From assembly GCF_014633365.1 (NCBI RefSeq), contig NC_068349.1, positions 35,292,753-35,356,752 on the forward strand: a DNA stretch of 64,000 bases. Direction: 5' to 3'. The position numbers were made by a program, and so were the translations under genes. Positions 46,936 to 58,900 of this stretch are shown here, in pieces (within the stretch, counting starts at the first letter, position 1; every line of letters begins with the position of its first letter). The DNA comes from Diospyros lotus (Eukaryota > Streptophyta > Magnoliopsida > Ericales > Ebenaceae). The notes under the pieces were generated by a model. The model ran no database searches and was not told where the DNA came from. It saw only the letters and a list, made by a program, of their open reading frames with translations.

Positions 46936-49900
46936 TCACGTTGTTTTGATGAGATATCCCAAGAGGATGCCCAGCACGCCAATGACGGCAACATATACCA
47001 GTGGCATACCACCTCGGCTCTTCTTGCTCTCGCGTCTCAACAACTCCTGCACATGCCAAAGCCCATAAGAAAAAAAATTTCCACCATTGATTGTATTCTA
47101 AGAGTAAAATAGTGATATTATACTATTTTGGCAATATTGTTTCTATCCAATCAAGAATTGTTATACAACCAGCATTAATTAGATCGCTTAACTATTTAGG
47201 GTTTGATACGCTATTGCTTTACTATGATGAAAATATTACAATATATGACACTATTTGCAACAAGAGCACATAACACTACAATCTATGCTAGCCATATATG
47301 CATGCTGCTTGTTCCCATGGTTCCAAAATGTCATCAATAGCAGGAATCACAAATAGTACCATAACAGCACCCCCCCTTTTTTTCTCTCAGAAGCATATAT
47401 AAGTTTGTGAAAAAAATGTCTGAAAGGTTGATGCGTATCTGAGAGAATGAAGTGGGGCAATTAAGCAGCAGCATCATGGTAAGTAACATAAAAGTTACAA
47501 CAACTTGTCTAAAACAGACTCAAGTGATGTATCAGAAATTTTGTATATGCTCACAATCCTATTTTGAGCTTCCAAAAAGAAATCTTGTATCAGGCACTCC
47601 CCTCACTATAACCCCCCCAAAAAACAGAAAAAAGAAATCTTTCTGTAACCGTTCTCTTCTGTTCAATTTACTTGTGAAATAAATGTCTAAAAGGTTGATG
47701 CGTAACCGTTCTCTTCTCCAGGGCATGAAAAGTCAGTAACAAAAAATTAAATACTTCAGTTCAGACCCTCAAACAACACATGCACACACTGAGAAATACT
47801 TAGAACAGCAATAACATCTAGTAACAATATCAGGAATCAATTAAACATCAATTAGCAAACTCAAGCTTGGTTTGCTGCTTGATAAATTTGAGAGCAAGGA
47901 ACCAAGGTAGTTGAAGGGAAAAAGCACAAAATTAATGAACATATTTAATATAAAAAAAACTAATCAGTAATGTATATAGGTTTATAAAATACTGTCGAGC
48001 AAATTCTTTTAATAATGTTCAAAAATAACTTTGGAATTTTGCACCCAAAAAATAATAGTAATGTTGACAAAAAAATTTTGAGTCACGCAAACAATTATAT
48101 ATTTCCAATCTGGATCTTTTTTTTTTTTTCAAAATTCTACTTAAAAGGTGAACCCAGGGCATGAGGCTCCGGGAAAGGTCAATTATTTGCAGCCTTACCC
48201 TTGCTTAGCAAAGAGGCTGTTTCTTTACCTGAAACCTGTGACCTCCATATCACAATAGAGCAACCTTACTGTTGCACCATATCTCACTCTTCTTTTCCCC
48301 CTCTTCTACTTAATGGAATAAATTTAGAAGCCACTCGCTGTAGCAGTAGTAACAGTACTAAAAAATAAAAAAAAGTAATATAATTATAAAGCAAATGAAG
48401 AATGAACAGAAACTAAACTAATTGCATAATATGATAACCATCAATAGCCTAATTATAAGCCCCAAGAAAGCAGAATTCCGAAGAGAAGAAAACATACGGA
48501 TTGGTGGCCAATTGCATCATTAAGCCACAGACCCAAGGGAGAATAAGAGAAAGGGACCAACAAAGAGATCTCCTATACGATACCAGTAGCAAGCCCACTG
48601 GCAAAGAGCAGCAACTGAAAAGGTTAACCATGTCCTGTCACATACTACAAGTTCAATGGCAAGAGATGTCACTTGCCAAAACACCTTGGTGCATGAGAGC
48701 TTTTGTTAACCTCCAATGATTTCTCTAAATCACCTCCCTGTGATCTATGTCATGGGAGAAAAGATGGACAAAATTGAGAATGAAACTTATAACGATTGAG
48801 TGAAACAATAGCAATGACTCAACAATGTTTCTCAGTGTTATAAAGTGCAAATTGTAACTACTTCAGGGTGTGGACAAAGCTCGGCAACTTTAGTTGAGCG
48901 TAGTCAAAGTGTGCTTCAGTTGTGCTTTTATCTGAACTATGAAGTGCTTTAAAGTTCATTTTCAATATGGCTTGTTAGATTTGCTTAAATTTGAATTATG
49001 GTCTGGCTGCAAGTTATGAAATCCTTACTCAGAAACAACCATAGCCAGATCTTAAAAAGATCTCAATAAAATCAGATAATATATATAAATATATAAAGAA
49101 GACTCCAGATTCCTGGAAAATGCCCAGATTTCTGATGGAAGATAAAGAATTCAAATCTCTTTCATCTTTTCCGTGAAGAGTTCAGCATATTCATCAAAGA
49201 GTTCAGACCGTTCATCTTTTCTTTTTTAATTATGGCTTTGTACTAGTTATTACTTGATATGCTTATAAAAGTTTATACTCTTTATTTCATTTGCATGCAC
49301 TACACTTTGCTTCAGCTCCGTAGGCCTTCTATGATTAAGCACACTTGGTGCTTTTGAAAACACTAGTTTCTCCTTCATTTCCTATTTTGTTTTTGTTTTC
49401 CTCTTTGTTTGTAAGTGCCTTTTAGCATGCCTATTTGATTTTTTGTATTGATCTTCCCCCCATTTTTATGCCTAGGCAAGCACCTTCAATCCTTGTTGCC
49501 CCATTAAAGACGCTTTTCTGGAGGTAGACAAGGCACTGCTATGGCGCCCAAGTGCCCAGGCAAGTGAGGTGCTTGCCCTTGACTACAGTGTAAGGAACAA
49601 ATGTCTTTTACCAAGCATAATTGTAGAAATTGTTCTCAATGCATGCTAAGATACACACCTAGAGTTTATAGAGGAAGGTAATATAGGTAAGTAGCTTGTG
49701 GAAATTGGGGATTGAATGTCCAAGGAGGTACAAACTTGCATTGAATGGACTGTGGTCATCAAAATACCACAAGGAATAACTAGCCAAATATATCTGCAAC
49801 AGTATGAAGGATGATGGTTTAGATTTTGCTTGCATCCTTACTAATCAAAACAAAGTAAAGATTCTGGCTTGAGGTTTGGTGCAACAGTTGCCCCTAATAA

Positions 49901-52900
49901 AAAAAGTTCCTGAAGCTCTTCAGAATTGAAGCAAATGAAGTTAGTGAACCATTTGTTGGCATATGATGTTGTAAAAAATAATACTTCCTCAATTGATAAT
50001 GATACACGGGTAGGCCTCTTTATAGAAGAGATATGTATAGAAAATAGGAAAGTAGAGAAATAGGAAACTAGAGCATCTATACAAAAAGGAAACAAAGCTA
50101 TACACTAGGAAATCAAAGATATTTACACTCCTATGAAAGTTTCCTAAGATGGGTTTAGGCAAGTTTCCTAAGCCGAATATAGAAGCTTCCAAGCTTGATA
50201 GACATGGTCAAACACCACACAATTTCCATGAGCTAACACTTCCCCTTAAGCTGCAGAATGTATATCCCACATTCCCAGCTTGCCTGCTAGTTCTTCAAAC
50301 CATTTCACTGGCAGCCCTTTGGTTAATATATCAGCAACTTGTTCCTCGGATAGAACATTGGGTAGATGGATGAGACCAGCTTCCAACTTTTCCTTTATGA
50401 AGTGTTGATCTATCTCAACATGTTTGGTCCGATCATATTGAACTAGATTATGGGCTATACTAATTGCTAATTGGTTATCACACCACAGCTCAATTGAGTC
50501 TTGGACTAAAATCCTTAGATCATCAAGGACAATCCTTAGCCATAAAATTTCACATAGACCTAGGGCCATAGCCCTAAACTCTACCTCTACACATGATCTA
50601 GGTACAACACTTTGCTTCTTACTTCTCTAGGACACTAGATTCCCACCTAGGAAAACACAATATCCACTTGTAGAACTCTTATCAATCATGGACCCAGCAT
50701 AGTCCGCATCTGAAAATCCTCTTATGTTCAACTTATTTCCTGCCTTAAATAGAATCCCCTTAGGTAACTTAGGATTTTTCTGACAGCCAGCACATGCTCC
50801 TCAGTTGGGTTGTGCATGAATTGACTCACCAGGCTAACTGCAAAAGCAATGTTTGATCTGATGTGTGAGAGGTATATTAGTGCCCCAACTAGCCTCCGAT
50901 ACCATCCCTTGTCCACCGATTGACTATTCGGATTGTTCCATGGCTTGCTGTTAGGATCAATAGCGATTTTAGATAATTTTCTTCCACTTAAACCTATTTT
51001 AGCATACAAATCTAGCACATATTTCCTGTTGAGTTGTATATAGAGATAATTAGCATGATGTCATGAGGTAGGATGATGTCATGATAGTTGTATATATATA
51101 TATATATATATTCCATCTCTTAATTTGTAATGATATAGAGATATTCTTCAAACCATCTCTCTCTCTCTCTAAATTCTCACATGATATCAGAGCCACCGAT
51201 GAGAAAATCATAAGTTGCCCATTGTGTATCCTCCTCCAATGGTCTCCAAACCCTAAACCTCTTCTCCTCACTGCCTTTGTCAAGATCAAATCTCCACTGT
51301 CCGGCCATCATTTGCTAGCACCACTGCCACCATAGTGCTCGCCTCCATCAATATCAACCCAATGGCTGGATTACAATAATACCTTCTCTCATGTTGCTAA
51401 AATGACATCTATTCGCCTATTTCTCTCCGTGGTTGCTACGCGTCATTGGCCGCTTTATTAGGTGGATATTAAAAACGCATTCCTCCATGGTTATCTGTAG
51501 AAGGAGGTTTATATGGAGCAACCACCTGATTTTGTTGTTCAGGGGGAGTTCAATGTAGTCTGCAAACTCAAGAAGTCTCTCTATGGCCTAAAACAATCTC
51601 CACGAGCATGGTTCGGAAGGTTTAGCACTGTGGTTCGAGCCTTTGGTCTCACCCGGAGTGAAACTGATCATTCAGTTTTCTATCGACACTCCTCTTTTTT
51701 ATGCATCTATCTTATTGTTTATGTGAATGACATTGTTATCACAGGGAGTGATCAAGTTGGCATACAACAGTTGAAGGAACATTTACATCAGCACTTTCAG
51801 ACCAGAGACCTAGGAAGACTTCAATATTTCTTGGGTATTGAGGGTGCACAATGAAGGGATGGTATCTCAATTTCTCAAAAGAAGTATGCCTTTGACATCT
51901 TAGAAGAAATTGGCATAGTGAATTGCAAACCGGTTGATACTCTAATGGACTCGAATATCAAACTCTTGTCGGGACAGAGGAAGCCCTTTTCAAATCCTGA
52001 AAGGTATCAAAAATTGGTGTAGGCAAGCTAAACTATTCACCATCACTCGCCCTAACATTACTTTTACTGCAATTGTAGTTAGTTAGTTCCTAAGTTCTCC
52101 ACTTGACTCTCACTGTGATGTTGCTATCTGGATTCTAAGATACACATCAAAAGAGCACCAGGTAAAGGGTTACTCTATGAGGATAAGGGAAACACAAATA
52201 TTTATTATTATGCAAATGCGGATTGGGCAGAATCTCCTTCTAATCATAGGTCAACCTCTGGGTATTGTGTTTTTATGGGAAGAAATCTAATTTCTTGAAT
52301 AAATAAGAAACAAAATGTAGTAACTAGATCAAGTACAGAGGCAGAATATCAAGCTATGACTAATACAACTTGTGAGCTCGTCTAGCTTAAGCAACTCCTG
52401 AAGGAACTTAAGTTTTGTGAAGTGTCTCCTATGAAGCTTATTTGTAATAATCAAGTTGCCTTGAACATTGCTTCCAATCCAGTGTTCCATGAACATACCA
52501 AACATATTGAAATCAACTGTCACTTTATTAGAGAAAAGTTGGTTGAAGGTGTTATTGTTACAAAATTTGTTAACTTCAATAATCAACTTGCAGATGTCTT
52601 TACTAAGTCTCTAAAGGATACTCGGGTAGAATATATTTGTAACAAGTTTAGTGCATATGATATCTATGCTCCAGCTTGAGGGGGAGTGTTAAGTTGTATA
52701 TAGAGATTGATAAAATATATTCTCTATTCTCCTTATTTATCTTGTATTTTATCTATTTTGTACTTTATTTTTATCTTATTTCTTTCTTGATTAGGTTTAT
52801 TTATATTTTTCTTTGTTGTAATCTAGTCCTATAAAATAGAAATGTAATCTCTAAAATCTAGGAGAATTCTTTGGATAATTCTTAGGAAACTTTTGTATAA

Positions 52901-55900
52901 ATATTTTTCATTCGTATCAATAAAATATACGGGAATACCGCTTCCCTTCCTCCTTTTCTACATGGTATCAGAGTCATGTTAATAGACTGATACAATAAAC
53001 CCTAGTGCCTTCATTGCACAGCTTCAAGTGCCTTCATCGCACAGTCACTGTTCACGTCACTGTCACTGTTAACGACAAAACGCCTTTGTCCGGCCACCGC
53101 CTTCCAGCACCGCCACCACTATTGGGTTCGCTGTCATCAGATCGGCCGATCACCAGAGAACCACCGCCATCGGAGTTCACACGCACCCCCATGGGCCGCT
53201 GTCAATTTGCTTCCAACTTCACGCGCCAGAGCGTGAAGGAGCGTCTGCAGCCCTTTCGCCTCCAGCTGCTCTAGATCTGCTCGCCAACATCTTTCTAGCC
53301 CATCCCTAGTGCCAAAATCTTCTGTTGCTGAGTGTTTCCGTTGCTATCAGTTTGCTTCTTCCATTGCTGGTGTCAAACTGCCTGTTGCTGTTTTATTTTT
53401 TCTTTCTACTGATTCTGTTTCTGAGTCTTCACCATGACAGACACTTCTGAGACAAAGAACGGTGCTTCATCTGACATGCCAATGGGGAGTTTGTCTAACA
53501 ATGACCTTCCAGGGTTACATCAATCTTATAGGCTTGATGAAAGGAATTACTTACAATGGGCGCAGCTTGTGCGGACTTTCTTGAAAGGAAGAGGAAAGAT
53601 GACCCATTTGACCGAGCCTAGTCCAGATGCTAAAGACCCTAATTTTGCTGCATGGGAAGTAGAGGATTCCTTGATAATGTCTTGGCTGTGGGGCTCAATG
53701 CACCCTGAGGTAAGTAAAAATTGCATGTTCTTATCTACGACTAAGGAGATTTGGGATACTGCAAAGCGTACTTATTCTAAAGTGCAAGATGTCTCGGTTA
53801 TTTTTGATATCAAGATGAAAATAAGTGGTACTAAACAAGGTTCTCTAACTGTCATCGAGTACTATAATAAAATAAATGGATATTGGCTTGAGTTTGATCA
53901 TTATCAAGATATCAAGATAAAATGTAGTGAAGATGCAGCCACCATAACTGCAATATTTGAAAGAGATAGGGTAGTTGAATTTTTAGCAAGCCTTAATGTT
54001 GATTTTGATCAAGTAAGGGTGCAAGTCCTAGGGAAAGACCAAATTCCTTCTTTAAATGAAGTCTTTGCTATTGTTCATAGTGAGGAGTATAGGAGAATTG
54101 CTATGCTAAATGAGACTTCACTTGAGGGATCTGCAATGGCAACTAACAAGAAAGATGCTTCTCGGTTTAGGTCACAACAAGGTGGGAATGTTTTTAATCC
54201 TAAAGCTCAAAATAAAGATGGTTTATGGTGTTCTTTTTGTAAGAAACTCAAGCATACCAGGGAGACCTGTTTTAGACTCCATGGGAAAGAAGCGGTACTG
54301 AATAAGGTAGGAGGAATGAAGAATCTTCAGAATTTTCAACCTCGACAACAAGTTCAAGCCTATCAAGCTGCCAAAGAGGAAAAGACTGCATTGGAGAAGA
54401 CAGACTCAGTTACAACTGATTCATCTATCATGACTGAACAACTTAATGCTGAAGAAATCAACAAGCTTAAAAGCTTTCTAAAGACTATTCAAGGTGGTTC
54501 TTGTTCCATGGCCCAAACAGGTATTTGCTTGAATTCTAAATTTAGTATTGCCTCACATACTATTAGGAATAATCTATGGATTCTGGATTCGAGAGCTACT
54601 AATCATATGGCCTTTGATATAAATGTCTTCGATTCCTATACCCCACTAAGTAGCTCCAAAAAGATAATGGTGGCCAATGGTAATACAATTCCTATAGCTG
54701 GACATGGTAATGTAAATCTTAATTTCTCATTGCCTATGCAACATGTTCTTCATGTCCCAAATCTTTCTAGCAACTTGATTTCTATTCATAAGTTAACCAA
54801 GGATCTAAATTGTTGAGTTGTCTTTTTCCCAAACAAATGTGAATTTCAGGCTCTGGACACGGGGAAGAGGATTGGAGTTGGTGAGGAATGAAATGGGTTG
54901 TATTTTCTGAAGACATGCAGTGCTGATCTTAAGGGGGAGATACCTTCAGCCTACTCTTCTCAGCCAGCTTCAGCTTCTTTGATTCCTATTCAACCAACTG
55001 TTTCAATTCATGATTTTTGGCTTCAACATTGTCATTTAGGGCACCCTGCCATTAATACCATGCAGTTTATGTTTCCAACTATGCTTAGAAATTTGGACAT
55101 TTCTAATCTTCATTATGATGTGTGTGAGCTTTCTAAACATCATAGAGTTTCATATCCTGTGAATAACAATTTATCTTCTCTTCCATTTACTTTGATTCAT
55201 TCGGATGTGTGGGGACGATCTAAAATTCCTAATTGTTCTGGGGCTAGATGGTTTGTTACCTTTATTGATGATTGTACAAGAACAACTTGGGTTTATCTCT
55301 TAAAGAATAAGGCTGCTATTAGTTCTATCTTACCTATTTTCTATAAGATGATATCTACTCAATTTGGGTCTCAAATTAAAAAATTCCGAACTGATAATGC
55401 AAGAGACTACTTCAATCATCACTTGCATAACTTCTTCCAACAAGAAGGTATAATTCATGAGTCTTCATGTGTTGATACTCCTCAACAGAATAGTGTAGCA
55501 AAAAGAAAAATGAGACATTTGCTCAATGTTACTTAGAGCTATCTTACTACATCATTCTGTCCCTAAGTTTTTCTGGGGGGAGGCAGTTTTGACTGCTGCC
55601 TATCTAATTAATCGAGTTCCTTCCATTCTTCTAAAACACCAAAGCCCAATTCAATGCTTGTCCACCTATTTTCCAGCAGTGTTTTCTCATACTCCTCTTC
55701 CTTTAAGAATCTTTGGTTGTGTTGCTTTTGTCCATGTATCCAAACATCATAGGGATAAACTAAACCCTCGAGCCCTCAAATGTGTGTTTCTTGGTTATTC
55801 GCCCACTCAAAAAGGGTATAAGTGTTATCACCCTGCTACTAGAAAATTTTATGTGACCAAAGATGTTACATTTGTTGAAAATCAGTCACTCTTTGGTCCT

Positions 55901-58900
55901 CCTAGTGCTAATATTCAAGATACACATATATCTTGGGCTAATATAAATAATGATCTTCCCATTTTGGAAACCTCTCATGATTTGCAGATTCATGCTCCAT
56001 CTAACTCTTCCTTAGATGAACATAACCAGTCGAAACCTCCAGAAGAACAGCTGCCATCCACTCCAATTCGATTCAAAGGATCTCCCTATGTATTTAAGAG
56101 GAGCACACAACAACAACAGCCCATTCCAGAGCCTCTTCCAGCACCAATTTCCTCTCCTGATCCAAGTAATGAAATCTCACGTTGTTGTCTCTCTGATTCT
56201 CAACCCAATTCTGCCACATCTAATTCACTACCTGCATCAATTACTAATGACCTTGATCTACCAATTGCCCTTCGCAAAGGGAGCAGAAGTTGCACCCAAC
56301 ACCCTTTGGCCAATTATATGTCCTATCATCGCTTATCTCCAAATCATAAGGCTTTTCTGACTTCCTTAGACACAATTCCTATTTCTAAGACAATTAATGA
56401 GGCTTTCCAAGATCAGAATTGGGTTCAAGCAATGTAGGAGGAGATGAGGGCCTTAGAAAAAAATCAAACATGGGACATTGTCACTAAGCCAAAGGGAGTC
56501 GAGCCCGTAGGCTGCCGATGAGTTTTTAACCTCAAATATAATGCAGATGGGTCCCTAGAAAGGTATAAGGCAAGGCTAGTTGCTAAGGGATACACACAAA
56601 CTTATGGTATTGATTACCTAGAAACTTTTGCTCCGGTAGCCAAAATGTTAACTATGCGTATCCTATTAGCCCTGGCAGCGCACTATGGCTAGAAGTTGCA
56701 CCAATTTGATGTAAAGAATACCTTTTTGCATGGAGATTTAGAGGAAGAGGTGTTCATGGAACCTCCTCCCGGCTTTGATAAAGGGTTGCCAGGACAGGTA
56801 TGCAAATTAAGAAAAGTTCTTTATGGCCTTAAACAATCTCCTCGGGCCTGGTTTGATCGTTTTTCTAAAGCCATGAGGCATATGGGTTATTCTCAAAGTA
56901 GAGGTGATACTCTTTTCTTTAAGCATTCTTGTGAGGGAAGGGTAACAGCTCTTTTGGTTTATGTGGATGATATTATTGTTACTGAAAATGACTATGAGGA
57001 GCAAGTACAACTTAAGGATAATCTGTCCAAAACTTCTGAAATTAAAGATCTTGGCATTTTGAAGTATTTTTTGGGTATAGAGGTAGCTTATTCTAAAGCA
57101 AGTATCTTCTTATCCCAAAGAAAATATATTCTTGATCTATTGCATGAGACAGGTTTGCTAGGTGGCAAAGGTGCAAGTACTCCGGTGGAATTTAATGTTA
57201 AACTATGTGATCAAGGTCAACTGGTGGATAAAGGGAGGTATCAACGATTGGTCGGTAGACTAATATACTTATCTCACACCAGACCAGATATTGCCTTCGT
57301 AGTAAGTTTGGTTAATCAGTTCATGCATTGTCCTACAGAAGATCATATGCAAGCTGTACGACGAATTCTGTGCTATTTAAAGACAACTCCAGGTAAAAGA
57401 ATCTTATTTAAAGCTAGGACAGATTTGGATATCACAGGATACACTGATGCCAACTATGGAGGGTCTTTGATTGATAGACGTTCTACCACAGGTTATTGTG
57501 TCTTCTTAGGTGGAAATTTGGTTTCTTAGAGGAGTAAAAAGCAAGGGGTAGTAGCGCGATCAAGTGCGGAAGCCGAATTTTGGGCACTAGCAATGGGCCT
57601 ATGTGAGTTGCTGTGGTTGCAAATTATTTTGGAAGATTTGAGGATTTTCAGCCATGGGCCAATCAAATTGTGTTGTGATAATAAGTCAGCTATAAGTATA
57701 GCACATAATCCTGTGCAGCATGATCGCACTAAACATGTGGAGATAAATAAACATTTTATTAAGGAAAAATTGGAAGCCGGATTAATTAGCATTCCGTATG
57801 TGTCTTCGGAAGAACAGCTAGCTGATTGTTTGACCAAAGGGCTGCCCCCTAAACGGTTTGAAGACTTGGTGTGCAAGCTAGGGATGGTTGATATCCATTC
57901 CCCAGCTTGAGGGGGAGTGATAAAATATATTCTCTATTCTCCTTATTTATCTTGTATTTTATCTATTTTGTACTTTATTTTTATCTTATTTCTTTCTTGA
58001 ATAGGTTTATTTATATTTTTCTTTGTTGTGATCTAATTCTATAAAATAGGAATGTAATCTCTAAAATCTAAGAGAATTCTTAAGAAACTCTTGTATAAAT
58101 ATTTTTCATTCGTATCAATAAAATATACGGGAATACTGCTTCCCTTCCTCCTTTTCTACAGAAATAGTTAGCATGATGTTATGGCTTATGTCATGATAGT
58201 TGTACATATATATGTGTTCCATCTCTTAGTTTGTAATGATATAGAGATATTCTTCAAACCATCTCTCTCTCTATCTATATAAATTCTCACATTTCCTTTA
58301 ACAGAGGAAAATACCTGTTTTGGAATAAGCCACTTCAATTCCTAAAAAATACTTGAGTATATCCAAGTCTTTGATCTCAAATTCCTTAGCTAACCTTTCC
58401 TTGAGTTTTTTCTATTCTTCTTCAGCATTGCCAGTCACTATCATGTCATCAACATATACCAGCAACACTGTAACATTTCCCTCTTTTGAGTGTTTGGTGA
58501 ACAAAGTGTGGTCCCCTCGATTTTGGCCATATCTTATAATGTTGATGGCTTTAGAAAACCGCTCAAACCAAGCCCTAGGGGACTGCTTGAGCCCATATAG
58601 AGCTTTCTTGAACCGACATACCTTTCCTTCATGCCCTTCTTAAAAACCCAGTGGTAAGCCCATAAACACTTCCTCCTCTAAGTCCCCATGGAGGAATGCA
58701 TTTTTTACATTTAGTTGTTAAATCAGCAACCTTTGGTGGAGGAGAGGTAAGATGACCAAACTTACCTCGACCTTTGAGAAAGGTTTGAACCAGTTTTGCC
58801 CATTGCAAATAGTTCCTACCGTCCAAACGGTAGGTAAGTTGCATCCTTGGTAGCTCGCCTATTGCTGCACTGACACTAGTTCCGATACCGGCACTGACAC

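Larger units (their letters stand above)
52708..58160 (+). mobile_element. Ty1-copia element C (innermost, nearly complete, plus strand)
   Basis: LTRs 52708-52962 and 57918-58160, inserted in the 3' LTR of B. Flanks GAGAT (52703-52707) and GAAAT (58161-58165) agree at 4 of 5 bases. The LTRs differ by a 12-bp gap and a handful of substitutions. It carries all copia domains in order but with inactivating changes. Gag and RNase H resemble those of A, so A and C are related lineages, while the LTRs are unlike. Confidence 0.93.
51027..58291 (+). mobile_element. Ty1-copia element B (middle, plus strand)
   Basis: Inserted in the reverse transcriptase of element A with target duplication TTTCC (51022-51026 and 58292-58296). 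Its 3' LTR is split by element C into 52687-52707 and 58161-58291. Without C the element is only about 1.8 kb: gag, protease and integrase are missing, leaving reverse transcriptase and RNase H. Confidence 0.9.

Noticed and set aside
51182..51440. Start of gag in element B
   Set aside because: Frames here are short and lack gag motifs; the region looks like leader joined by deletion to reverse transcriptase.
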